60,698 nt of DNA, from assembly GCA_019637635.1 (NCBI GenBank), contig JAHBVI010000029.1, forward strand, positions 1 through 60,698, written 5' to 3'. Below the pieces are notes generated by a model. That model was not told the origin of the DNA and made no database searches. It saw nothing but the letters and a program-made list of their open reading frames with translations. Below are positions 8,564-16,227 of the stretch, piece after piece (position 1 is the stretch's first letter; every line of letters begins with the position of its first letter). A program made the position numbers and the translations under genes. The DNA comes from Anaerolineae bacterium. Lineage in GTDB: Bacteria; Chloroflexota; Anaerolineae; Promineifilales; Promineifilaceae.

Positions 8564-9545
8564 GGGCTTGTTGCTCCTGAAGGGATGGTTGAGGGCGGGG
8601 AACACGGCCGTTGCGATTCATATTTTTCATTGGCGTAGATTTGTCGTTGGGCCTAAACCCAGGCGCCAACATCGCTTCTTCGTTTGACCAGTACGTGTGG
8701 GGCAAATAGGGTTTATCATCGTCCAATCCAATCCATTGGCGGGTCAGGTACACGGCCGTCCAGGTATACACCACGCCACCCACCGTCCAGATAAGAATCC
8801 CGGCCAATCCCTGGTCGCTAACGTGCAAACCGTCAAACTGGATGGCCGCCGGGTAATTGTAAACAGGTTGCGCCGAAAATAGCAAAACGAAACCAACAAA
8901 CTTGACCGGCCCGGAACCAATGACGGCGTACAGGATGCGGATGACGGGGTGCATGGGTGTGTGCAGCCAGGGGGCGACCGCCAGAATGTGCCACCAATAG
9001 AGTAGCGCCGCCAGCAGCAGCAGCGCCATTTCCACCTGGTGCAGGCCGTCGTAGCGCAGTGTCAGGCCATGTAACTTGGGGTCATACCAGAGCCAGACGA
9101 CGGACACAAATAAGACCCAGATGACGCTGGGTCTGGTGGCGCTGTGGAGAAATTGCCAGAAACGGGGACGGCCGTGTTCCCATCCTCGCATCCCCTCTTG
9201 CCACCTGACCGGCAGCCCGGCAAATAACACCGGCGCGGGGTTGCTGAGCAGCAAAAAGAAGGGGATCAGCCCCACCAGCAAAATGCGCTGTACAGTGCGG
9301 GCGGCAAATAACTGCGTTGCCAGGAAGTAGAGCGGCGAAAGCCAGACCAGCGCCAGCAAAAAGAGGCCCATACCAAACAACACGGGGCGAACGGGCTGTG
9401 GACTGTGGGGGATGGTATCACGGCCCGAAGCCGCTTCGGGTTCGCCGTGCCGCCAGCCGCGCCTATACCAGAATAGGATCAGCAGCAGCACCGCCGCCGA
9501 CCCCCAACGCATATGCCATTCCCAGGACAGATTTACCGCTTCCAT
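8550..9545 (-). CDS. ctaG: CtaG-type cytochrome c oxidase assembly protein
   Basis: 331 residues with about eight hydrophobic segments, matching the caa3-type CtaG membrane family. Signatures are WEWHMRWGSA near the N-terminus, LSPLYFLATQLFAARTVQRILLVGLIPFFLLLSNP, LYWWHILAVAPWLHTPMHP and GLAGILIWTVGGVVYTW. In Bacillus this family is needed for copper-dependent assembly of cytochrome oxidase. The Pro/Gln-rich last 40 residues are cytoplasmic or unstructured. No good Shine-Dalgarno is visible ahead of the ATG. The copper-related cluster at 10771-15986 on the other strand is a sensible functional neighbour. Confidence 0.88.
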   Translation of the reverse strand: MEAVNLSWEWHMRWGSAAVLLLILFWYRRGWRHGEPEAASGRDTIPHSPQPVRPVLFGMGLFLLALVWLSPLYFLATQLFAARTVQRILLVGLIPFFLLLSNPAPVLFAGLPVRWQEGMRGWEHGRPRFWQFLHSATRPSVIWVLFVSVVWLWYDPKLHGLTLRYDGLHQVEMALLLLAALLYWWHILAVAPWLHTPMHPVIRILYAVIGSGPVKFVGFVLLFSAQPVYNYPAAIQFDGLHVSDQGLAGILIWTVGGVVYTWTAVYLTRQWIGLDDDKPYLPHTYWSNEEAMLAPGFRPNDKSTPMKNMNRNGRVPRPQPSLQEQQAHDAL

Positions 9546-9630
9546 AGCTGCGCCTTATTTTAGCACAACTGGGCATAGCCGTATCCCTAAAGGTGTGACA
9601 CGCTTTCAAAGTACGTCGCTCCTGCAGGGT

Positions 9631-10563
9631 TCACAGAAAGAACGGCGGGCTGGTAATGATGTATTGTTCCAGTTTGTCAGGGGGCTGGCTGCTCATGAAG
9701 AGGGCGATGAAACTTTCAATCTGGTAGCCACGTGATAACAGGTAGGTTACGGCCGTCTGATTACACATGGGCACTTCAAACCCAACAGTCTCACGGCCGT
9801 TCGCCGCCGCCTGATTTTCCGCATGGGCCAGCACCGCCGGGAAATCGGCCGCATCCAGCAGGGCGAATGGGCCATTGGGCGGTCCCATGTAGCCGTAGCC
9901 GATCACCTGCCCCTGCCGCCGGTATAACACCCCCTGCCGGTCAGTGAGCAGCCATTGGTGGTCGGCGGTGCGGCTGTGGCCGAGTACGGCCGTGTCTATC
10001 TGTGCCAGCGTCTCCCACAATTCCAGCGAAGCCACCATTGGCTCGCTGTGCAATGCATTGTCCAGGGGCGCGGGTTCAGGCGGCCGCCAGAAGTAGTAAA
10101 TGGGAAAACGGGGGAAAACCCCGGCTTTCAGGTAACGTGACTGTGCCCGCATGTCGGTGGTGGCAATGATGATCCGCTGCCGGTAATTGCCATCGGGGAA
10201 GGCGCGCGCCAGCAGTTCCCGCCCCACGCCGCCGGACTGCACGCCGGGCAGGGCGAAAAACTCGGTCAGTTCCAGCGTGCCGTCGCGCTCAATGGAACGG
10301 GCAAAGGCCACAAGGCGGCGTGGTTCGGCCTGCGATTCATCATGCTGTTCTGCTACCCAAAAGTGACTGGCTGTGCGCGCCAGATGTTCGTATAACGGCC
10401 GTCGTTTTTGCCACATCTGCGCCAGTTTTTCCGGCTCGGCCCAACTGGTCGGTTCGTCATGGCCGTGCCGCCGCAGCAAGTCGGCCAGCGCCTCTTCAAA
10501 GACGCAAAAGACGGCGTAAGAGTCGGCCACGGTACCTGGCCGGTATGTGATTTTCTGGTTCAT
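9631..10563 (-). CDS. GNAT-family N-acetyltransferase
   Basis: 310 residues. The N-terminal half has GNAT features: an acidic first helix after YRPGTVADSYAVFCVFEEAL, strands FWVAEQ/RRLVAFARSIERDGTLELTEFFALP and the acetyl-CoA loop VQSGGVGRELL. The second half (GVLYRRQGQVIGYGYMG... AVTYLLSRGYQIESFIALFM) resembles a second, degenerate GNAT domain, so a tandem GNAT is likely. The start at 10563 is preferred over a longer frame because the extra N-terminus is hydrophobic noise. The substrate is unknown. Confidence 0.8.
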   Translation of the reverse strand: MNQKITYRPGTVADSYAVFCVFEEALADLLRRHGHDEPTSWAEPEKLAQMWQKRRPLYEHLARTASHFWVAEQHDESQAEPRRLVAFARSIERDGTLELTEFFALPGVQSGGVGRELLARAFPDGNYRQRIIIATTDMRAQSRYLKAGVFPRFPIYYFWRPPEPAPLDNALHSEPMVASLELWETLAQIDTAVLGHSRTADHQWLLTDRQGVLYRRQGQVIGYGYMGPPNGPFALLDAADFPAVLAHAENQAAANGRETVGFEVPMCNQTAVTYLLSRGYQIESFIALFMSSQPPDKLEQYIITSPPFFL

Positions 10564-10729
10564 ACGTTCACCTGTTTGTGATTTGATTGCCCGAAAATGT
10601 ACGGCAAATGGCAATGGGCGGCAAGTAACTGCTGCCGGTTGCCCATTACCTTTGAAACGGTTAAGAACGGGTTGCCCAATCAGGTAGGCTGCGGATAATA
10701 GCGCCGATTCAACAACAACCAGGAACGGA

Positions 10730-10762
10730 GACCTGACAGATTTCTGAAAACCTGTTAAGTCT
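10730..10762. repeat. Imperfect CCTGACAGG hairpin
   Basis: AGACCTGACAG faces CCTGTTAAGTCT, an imperfect member of the family with copies at 12460, 16193 and 28740. It precedes the first DUF3105 gene. The 10564-10729 gap around it holds nothing else I recognise. Confidence 0.65.
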
Positions 10763-10770
10763 AAAAAGGC

Positions 10771-11379
10771 ATGAGTAAAAAAGAAAACGAACACGGCCGT
10801 AAACTTGGCAAAAAAGAACAACGTCGGCAGCAAGTGGCGCGTAAGGATCGCCACCGCAAAATGATCATCATCATTCCGGTGGTGGTGTTGTTGTTGGGGT
10901 TAACGGCCGTAGCCGTTTCTCGCGCCTTTCAGCCAGAGATTGAAGGCGTGACAAAGGTGATAGCCGCGCCCGGTTCGCAGCATGACGATTTGCTGCAAAT
11001 TGCCTTTGGCGGCCTGCCGCCAATGGGTGGTAAACATGCTTCCCGATGGCAAAATTGTGGCATTTACACCGAGCCGGTGCTGCCACAACATGCCATTCAC
11101 TCCATGGAACATGGCGCCGTCTGGATTTCATATCATCCCGATTTACCGGCGGCGCAGATTGCGGCGCTGCAAGAACTGGTGCGGGGTGAACCCAAACTGC
11201 TGCTCAGCCCTTACCCAGATCAGAGCAGCCCCATTGTGTTGTCGGTTTGGGATCGCCAATTGGCGGTGGAAGGGGCCGACGATGGCCGGATTGCCACGTT
11301 TATCAGCCGCTACCGGGGGCGCACGGGGCCGGAAGCAAATGCAAGCTGTGCTAATGGTATTGGCACACCATTAGGGTAA
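10771..11379 (+). CDS. DUF3105 membrane-anchored protein
   Basis: 202 residues. A Lys/Arg-rich cytoplasmic N-terminus (about 30 residues) leads to one membrane helix (MIIIIPVVVLLLGLTAVAV) and an extracytoplasmic DUF3105 domain. Family hallmarks are GGKHASRWQNCGIY, HAIHSMEHGAVWISYHPDLP and LLLSPYPDQSSPIVLSVWDR. The conserved His and Cys residues could bind a metal, but the family function is not established. It is the first gene of a plus-strand cluster that also holds a paralogue (11449) and copper-related proteins. Confidence 0.88.
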   Translation: MSKKENEHGRKLGKKEQRRQQVARKDRHRKMIIIIPVVVLLLGLTAVAVSRAFQPEIEGVTKVIAAPGSQHDDLLQIAFGGLPPMGGKHASRWQNCGIYTEPVLPQHAIHSMEHGAVWISYHPDLPAAQIAALQELVRGEPKLLLSPYPDQSSPIVLSVWDRQLAVEGADDGRIATFISRYRGRTGPEANASCANGIGTPLG

Positions 11380-11387
11380 TGGGTATA

Positions 11388-11419
11388 AGGTGGCAAGTGG
11401 CAGGTGACCAGCCACCAAC
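11388..11419. repeat. GGTGGCA heptamer repeat
   Basis: Three direct 7-bp units (GTGGCAA, GTGGCAG type) followed by the complementary CAGCCACC. Related arrays lie at 13616, 35626 and 39293. Confidence 0.65.
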
Positions 11420-11448
11420 AACGAAACGCAATTAGAAGAGGAGAAGCA

Positions 11449-12030
11449 ATGGATGCAAAGCAGAAAAAATGGGTAGTAATTGGCGCAGTAGTGGTCGGTG
11501 TTTTAGGGTTGGCTTTTATTTTGTACCTGAATGTGCGCCCGGAGCCGCCCATCCCTGGCGTGGTGCAATTTCCACGGCCGTCACGTGGGCATGACAACAA
11601 TACCCAATTCCCGTTAGCCCAATTTCCGGTTCCCCCGGCTGGCGGCGTCCACTGGGATAGCTGGCAAAACTGTGGCGTGTATGAAGAACCGGTGCAAACC
11701 GGCCATGCTGTCCATTCTTTGGAACATGGCGCGGTCTGGATTACTTACCACCCTGATTTACCGGCTGCCGACGTGGCCCGTTTGCGTACCTATGTGGAAG
11801 GGCAATCCCACATGCTGCTTTCGCCTTATCCAGACCAGACCAGCCCGGTGGTGTTGACCGCCTGGGGGGTGCAGATGCAGTTAGACAGCGCCACCGACGG
11901 CCGTATCGCCCGTTTTATCAGCCGCTATCTGCAAGGTCCGTATACGCCCGAACCAGGTGCGGCTTGCACCCAGGGTGTGGGCAACCCGGTAGACCGCGCG
12001 GTGCAGGCCAGCGGTCAAACGATGCCGTAA
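11449..12030 (+). CDS. DUF3105 membrane-anchored protein, paralogue
   Basis: 193 residues. It has one N-terminal membrane helix (VVIGAVVVGVLGLAFILYL) and then a DUF3105 domain with GGVHWDSWQNCGVY, HAVHSLEHGAVWITYHPDLP and LLSPYPDQTSPVVLTAWG. It is clearly a duplicate of the gene at 10771 and keeps the same His/Cys pattern. GAGGAG 6 nt upstream fixes the start at 11449. Tandem retention of two diverged copies suggests they may work as a pair. Confidence 0.88.
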   Translation: MDAKQKKWVVIGAVVVGVLGLAFILYLNVRPEPPIPGVVQFPRPSRGHDNNTQFPLAQFPVPPAGGVHWDSWQNCGVYEEPVQTGHAVHSLEHGAVWITYHPDLPAADVARLRTYVEGQSHMLLSPYPDQTSPVVLTAWGVQMQLDSATDGRIARFISRYLQGPYTPEPGAACTQGVGNPVDRAVQASGQTMP

Positions 12031-12034
12031 AGCA

Positions 12035-12098
12035 AGTAATTGCGTAATGGGGTAATTGTGTAATTACCCCATTACGCAATTACCCCATTACCCCATTA
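12035..12098. repeat. Inverted array of GTAATTG-type repeats
   Basis: Units of GTAATTGC/GTAATGGG type are followed by the complementary ATTACCCC/ATTACGCA units. It is the same family as 6582-6660 and fills the gap up to the next ATG. Confidence 0.8.
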
Positions 12099-12406
12099 TG
12101 AGCCGCCTGCTGCTTCTTTTTCTGGCAATAGCCACCCTGTTTTTAACGCCCGTTGGCGTTTTTGTGTGTGGTTCGCTGGCGCCGGTGGAGCATTCAGCCG
12201 CCTCACCAACCCCTTGTGATAATCCGTCTCTACTCAAGATGGCGGAAACGGCCGTTACCAGCTATCTGGCTACCCCCTTTTTGGTCAAGAACCTGACGTT
12301 TCACATTTCTCTGCTCATGGTCACGGCCGTGGCGTTGAACACCTCTTTTTACCCCATCTTATTGAAACGTAAACCACCGACACCACCTCCAACCGTCTGT
12401 TTCTGA
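12098..12406 (+). CDS. Small secreted or membrane protein, unknown
   Basis: 102 residues. It has a signal-like hydrophobic N-terminus (LLLLFLAIATLFLTPVGVFVCG), a short polar stretch and a second hydrophobic segment (HISLLMVTAVALNTSFYPILL), ending in a Lys/Pro tail. I do not recognise a family. There is no clear Shine-Dalgarno; the start abuts a repeat array. It sits in the presumed copper cluster and could be a small accessory membrane protein. Confidence 0.5.
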   Translation: MSRLLLLFLAIATLFLTPVGVFVCGSLAPVEHSAASPTPCDNPSLLKMAETAVTSYLATPFLVKNLTFHISLLMVTAVALNTSFYPILLKRKPPTPPPTVCF

Positions 12407-12459
12407 CCGGTTATTCAGGCGCAGCCACCCTGCGCCTGCTCTTGTCCCCGAAACTGTTC

Positions 12460-12502
12460 AGACCCGACAGGTCTCTTACCACGTTAAAACCCTGTCAGGT
12501 CT
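12460..12502. repeat. CCTGACAGG-family inverted repeat
   Basis: AGACCCGACAGG (12460-12471) faces CCTGTCAGGTCT (12491-12502), followed by TTTT, so it can also terminate the upstream gene. Confidence 0.75.
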
Positions 12503-12527
12503 TTTGACGAAGATTTGTGGAGGTTCT

Positions 12528-13118
12528 ATGACGACAGGTAAACAAAATAGACGCTGGTTGTGGGTGGCGGGCACGGCCGTCTGGCTGGCTTTCTTCATCG
12601 CATTCACGGCCGTACCCACAACCCATGCCCATGTGCGGGTGGAAGTGGGGCCATACGCCATTGTGGTGGGTTGGCTGGCCGAACCGCCGGTGGTGGGTGA
12701 GCGCAATGCGCTGACGGTGGAAATTACGGAAGACGAACAGCCGGTGGTCGGCGCGGCTGCCACCCTGAACGCGGAACTGAAATATGGCGCGGAGAGCTTT
12801 CGCGCCAACTTGAGTCCCACGGAAATACCTGGCCTGTATACGGTTGACATCTTCCCCACCGTGCGCGGCCAGTATGCGGTGCGGTTGTTTGGTTCGTTGG
12901 GGGATACGGCCGTAGATGAGACCGTGCGCCCGGAAGAAGTATTCCCCGCCAGCAACATCCAGTTCCCTGAACCCCTGCCCGATACCCGCGAATTACAGCG
13001 GGAAATTGCCACACTGGAAGCAGACTTACAGACCATGCGCACACTGACGTATGTTGCCTTCGCGGTCGGCGTCCTGGCCTTGTTATTGGCCGGTGTGCTG
13101 TTTTTCAAGAGGAGATAA
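12528..13118 (+). CDS. Membrane-anchored extracytoplasmic protein in copper cluster
   Basis: 196 residues. A signal peptide ends at THAHVRV; the mature N-terminus begins with a His-containing HAHVRVEVGPY. An Ig-like beta domain follows (IVVGWLAEPPVVGERNALTVEI... AVRLFGSLGD), then a heptad-like helix (LQREIATLEADLQTMRTL) and a C-terminal membrane helix. The arrangement resembles accessory proteins found next to CopC/CopD. Binding of metal by the N-terminal histidines is inference. GGAGG upstream of 12528 supports the start. The next gene begins 4 nt after this stop. Confidence 0.75.
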   Translation: MTTGKQNRRWLWVAGTAVWLAFFIAFTAVPTTHAHVRVEVGPYAIVVGWLAEPPVVGERNALTVEITEDEQPVVGAAATLNAELKYGAESFRANLSPTEIPGLYTVDIFPTVRGQYAVRLFGSLGDTAVDETVRPEEVFPASNIQFPEPLPDTRELQREIATLEADLQTMRTLTYVAFAVGVLALLLAGVLFFKRR

Positions 13119-13122
13119 TCTG

Positions 13123-13617
13123 ATGATGTTCTTTCAACACAAACATCGCCTGACGTGGCTGCTGATTCTGACGGCCGTGCTGCTTATGGTTGCCGGATGC
13201 AGCGCCTCTGGCAGTCAGGATTCGGCCGCCGGTGCAACACAAAGCGACGATAACCATGACGCCAGCGATCATACCCATGACGAAGAGGCGCATGATGATT
13301 CTGAACCACACGCCCGCATCCCCAATGAAAATGGCGCGGCTATTCGCATTGTCTCCCCGGCGGACGGCGACACGTTCCAACATGGGGATCAGATAGTGGT
13401 GGAGGTGGAGACTGAAAATTTTGACCTCTCTCAGGAAGGTTATCACTGGCATGTGTTTGTAGATGGCAATTCCTGGGGCATGATCATGGGTGGCAGCGCC
13501 AGCCATGTGCTAAACGGCGTGGGACCAGGCAAACATGAAATCTCGGCCTACCTGTCCATTCCCACGCACGAAGAGTATGAAGACGGCGACGCCGTAACGA
13601 TTACGGTGGAAGAGTAG
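13123..13617 (+). CDS. His-rich lipoprotein, possible metal binding
   Basis: 164 residues. A signal peptide with lipobox (LLMVAGCSA) is followed by a low-complexity His/Asp/Glu tract (DDNHDASDHTHDEEAHDD) suited to binding transition metals, and an Ig-like domain (IRIVSPADGDTFQHGDQIVVEVE... GYHWHVFVDG). GGAG lies 9 nt upstream. It directly follows the membrane-anchored protein and precedes the CopC-CopD-cytochrome c fusion, so periplasmic or surface copper or zinc storage is a reasonable inference. Confidence 0.78.
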   Translation: MMFFQHKHRLTWLLILTAVLLMVAGCSASGSQDSAAGATQSDDNHDASDHTHDEEAHDDSEPHARIPNENGAAIRIVSPADGDTFQHGDQIVVEVETENFDLSQEGYHWHVFVDGNSWGMIMGGSASHVLNGVGPGKHEISAYLSIPTHEEYEDGDAVTITVEE

Positions 13618-13649
13618 CAAGTGGCAGGTGACAGGTGGCAGGTAGCAAG
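13616..13649. repeat. GGTGGCA heptamer repeat
   Basis: Four to five direct 7-bp units of (A)GTGGCAGGTGACAG type follow the lipoprotein stop codon, which lies at the array edge. Confidence 0.65.
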
Positions 13650-13688
13650 AAACTGCACCCTGTCGCTTCCACTCTGCACCCAACACCT

Positions 13689-15986
13689 ATGAAATTCAAA
13701 CGCGCTGCCTGGTTTATCCTCCTGCTGCTTCTCATGGTCACGGCCGTGCCCATGACCCATGCCCACGCCGTCCCAGAGTCCTCTAACCCGGCCCCCAATG
13801 CCGTCCTGGACGAATCGCCCACTCAACTATCCATCCGGTTCAACGAACCGGTGGTGCCCCTTTTCAGCCAGATGCGGCTGCTGACGCAGGCGGGGGAAGA
13901 AGTGCCGGTGGGGTCGCTGACGGCCGTAGACGCCGATAACCGCACCGTTGTCGTAGACATACCGTCCCTGCCACAAGGCGCTTACCTGGTAAGCTGGCAG
14001 GTGCTTTCGGCCGTAGATGGGCACACCACCAGCGGCACCTATTCGTTTGGCGTGGGTGTAGCCGCCATGGCCGTCTCCAACGAAGCCAGCCTATCGGCGC
14101 AAATTTCGGTGATGGATGCCCTGGCGCGCTGGCTGACGTTGACGGCCGTCGCCCTGCTCATGGGGCTGTTTGCCTTCCGGCTGCTGGTGTGGAATCCACT
14201 CTGGCGCAAAGTAGAGCGGGAAGCAGCAGAGTTGGCGCTGGATGTGCGGCTGGCCCGGCTTGGTAAACACATAGGCATGACAGCTCTGGCGCTGCTGGCT
14301 GTCGCCCTGGCGCTCATTTTCCTTTACCAACACCAACGGTTTGACCTCATCAGCGGCGATAACTTTGGCGTCTGGCTCGGCACGCGATATGGACAGATGT
14401 GGTTGTATCGCTTTTTATTGGGGGCGGCGCTGTTCTTTTTGCTGCTGCTGTTCATGGATGTAAGCGACGACGGTCAATCAGGTCTGTCTGGCTGGCAATG
14501 GCTGGCCGGGTTTATTCTCACCGGCGGGTTGGTGCTTTCGGTAGCCATGGTCAGCCACAGCGCCGCCCTGCCGCAAAACAGTACCCAGGCCATCCTGGTA
14601 GATTTTGTCCACGTGTTGGCGGCGACGATGTGGGTGGGCGGGCTGCTCTTTCTGGCGCTGGCGCTTTGGCTGGCGCGTTCCCTGGCAGCCGAAGACCGTA
14701 CCTGGCTGTATCTGAGCCTGATTTTGAACTTTTCCGGGTTGGCGGCGCTGGCGGTAGGGTTGTTGGCCGTCAGCGGCGTGTATCTGGCCTGGCAGCATGT
14801 GGGTAGCTGGACGCGCCTGGTGGGCACGGCCTACGGATTGACGCTGCTGCTCAAATTAGCCATTGCCGCCGTTACCATCCTGACCGCCGGGGTTAATTTG
14901 CTTTACATCAAACCGCGCCTGAATCGGGCCTATGAACATCCAGAAGCGCCGCAGTCGGACACGGCCGTGCGCCGCAGCCGTCTCGTCGTCACCGTTGAAC
15001 TGGTCGTGGCCCTGCTCATTCTGTTTGTGACCGGTTTTCTCACCGACATGCAGCGCGGCGTGGACGCACCCTTGCTGGCCGATGCACCCGGGCAGACAAT
15101 CCTCACGCAGCAGGTCGAGGATTTGACGGTTGAAGTCATGATCACGCCGGCGTTGGTCGGTAGCAATACCTTTGAAATTAAAATTACCGATGAGATGGGC
15201 CAGGCGACGATGGTGGACGAGGTGGTGGCCCGCTTCACCTACCTGGAACAATCGTTGGGTGCGGCCGAAGCGATGGCCGAGCCAATGGCCCCCGGTCTGT
15301 TCCATCTGGAAGGCAGCTATATCAGCCTGATGGGTGATTGGCAGATGGAACTGGCGCTGCGGCGCATGGATGCGTTTGACACGTTTGCCGCGTTCCGCTT
15401 GCAGGCGGGCATTGGCGGGAATATCCGGCCGATGGAGAGTGGGGCACGGCCGTTGGAACGCGCCGCCCAGTTTATGACCCTGGCCAGCACGGGCGGTACC
15501 GGCTTGCTGCTGCTCTTATTTGCCTTTGGCTGGGGGTTTGTGGCCGTCAAGGCGGCCAAAACGGAATGGCAGTTGATCCCGCTGCTGACTATCAGCCTGA
15601 TCGCTTTCTGGTTTGGCTCATCGCAGCTCATCAACTTCTTTACGGTGGAATACACCCCGGCTAAATTTGCCAGTAATCCGTTCTTGCCGGATGTGGAATC
15701 TATCGCCATTGGGCAAGAACTGTTTATGCAAAATTGCGCCCCGTGCCATGGGCAGTATGGGCGCGGCGATGGGCCAACGGCGGCGACGCTTTACCCGCCT
15801 CCGGCCGATTTTTCCTCCGGCCATACCGCCACCCACCCCGATGGCGACCTCTACTACTGGATTCTCAACGGCATTCCCGATACCCAGATGCCTGGCCTCG
15901 CCGACCGGCTCAGCAAGGACGAGGCATGGCATCTGGTGAATTACGTGCGCCGTCTCAGTGTGCAAAGTACGGCGGGGAATCCGTAG
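13689..15986 (+). CDS. CopC-CopD-cytochrome c fusion protein
   Basis: 765 residues. A signal peptide ends at THAHAVPESSNPAPN, giving a CopC-like copper-binding beta domain (to about residue 120, with SIRFNEPVVPLFSQMRL and DGHTTSGTYSFGV). A CopD membrane region of about eight helices follows (residues 145-450, with AAALPQNSTQAILVDFVHVLAATMWVGGLLF split by His residues typical of CopD). A beta-rich segment and two more helices come next. The C-terminal domain is a c-type cytochrome: heme motif C683-A-P-C-H687, axial Met probably Met734 in QMPGLADRL. The fusion couples copper import or binding to a heme domain on the outer face. Genes upstream suggest a copper and oxidase-maturation operon. Confidence 0.9.
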   Translation: MKFKRAAWFILLLLLMVTAVPMTHAHAVPESSNPAPNAVLDESPTQLSIRFNEPVVPLFSQMRLLTQAGEEVPVGSLTAVDADNRTVVVDIPSLPQGAYLVSWQVLSAVDGHTTSGTYSFGVGVAAMAVSNEASLSAQISVMDALARWLTLTAVALLMGLFAFRLLVWNPLWRKVEREAAELALDVRLARLGKHIGMTALALLAVALALIFLYQHQRFDLISGDNFGVWLGTRYGQMWLYRFLLGAALFFLLLLFMDVSDDGQSGLSGWQWLAGFILTGGLVLSVAMVSHSAALPQNSTQAILVDFVHVLAATMWVGGLLFLALALWLARSLAAEDRTWLYLSLILNFSGLAALAVGLLAVSGVYLAWQHVGSWTRLVGTAYGLTLLLKLAIAAVTILTAGVNLLYIKPRLNRAYEHPEAPQSDTAVRRSRLVVTVELVVALLILFVTGFLTDMQRGVDAPLLADAPGQTILTQQVEDLTVEVMITPALVGSNTFEIKITDEMGQATMVDEVVARFTYLEQSLGAAEAMAEPMAPGLFHLEGSYISLMGDWQMELALRRMDAFDTFAAFRLQAGIGGNIRPMESGARPLERAAQFMTLASTGGTGLLLLLFAFGWGFVAVKAAKTEWQLIPLLTISLIAFWFGSSQLINFFTVEYTPAKFASNPFLPDVESIAIGQELFMQNCAPCHGQYGRGDGPTAATLYPPPADFSSGHTATHPDGDLYYWILNGIPDTQMPGLADRLSKDEAWHLVNYVRRLSVQSTAGNP

Positions 15987-16049
15987 GCCGTGAGCCGTAA
16001 TCCGTGAACCGTAATCGGATGACGGGTTACGGATTACGGCTCACGGTTT
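15986..16049. repeat. Inverted array of CCGTAAT/CCGTGAG heptamers
   Basis: Five 7-bp units (CCGTGAG, CCGTAAT, CCGTGAA, CCGTAAT) are followed by the complementary ATTACGG/CTCACGG units. Related arrays lie at 32994 and 33632. Confidence 0.8.
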
Positions 16050-16143
16050 CTCTCATTTTCCCATTATGCCTCATTTACATTCTTCTTACGGCATGGGGCT
16101 AATGTTGGGCGCACATCATTTCTTCTTCCTTACATGCAAAAAA

Positions 16144-16178
16144 GGCGAGGCGATTGGGGTAATCGCCTCGCCCTTTTT
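16144..16178. terminator. Bidirectional intrinsic terminator
   Basis: GGCGAGGCGATT and its exact complement enclose a 5-nt loop, flanked by an A-tract and a T-tract. It separates the convergent CopC-CopD and VWA genes. Confidence 0.88.
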
Positions 16179-16192
16179 GTTTCGGCACAGAT

Positions 16193-16226
16193 AAACCTGA
16201 CAGGTCTTTGAAGACCTGTCAGGTTT
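16193..16226. terminator. CCTGACAGG-family hairpin acting as terminator
   Basis: Perfect 16-bp arms (AAACCTGACAGGTCTT and complement) with a 2-nt turn end 1 nt before the VWA gene stop codon. This is the most regular copy of the CCTGACAGG family. Confidence 0.85.
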
Positions 16227-16227
16227 T

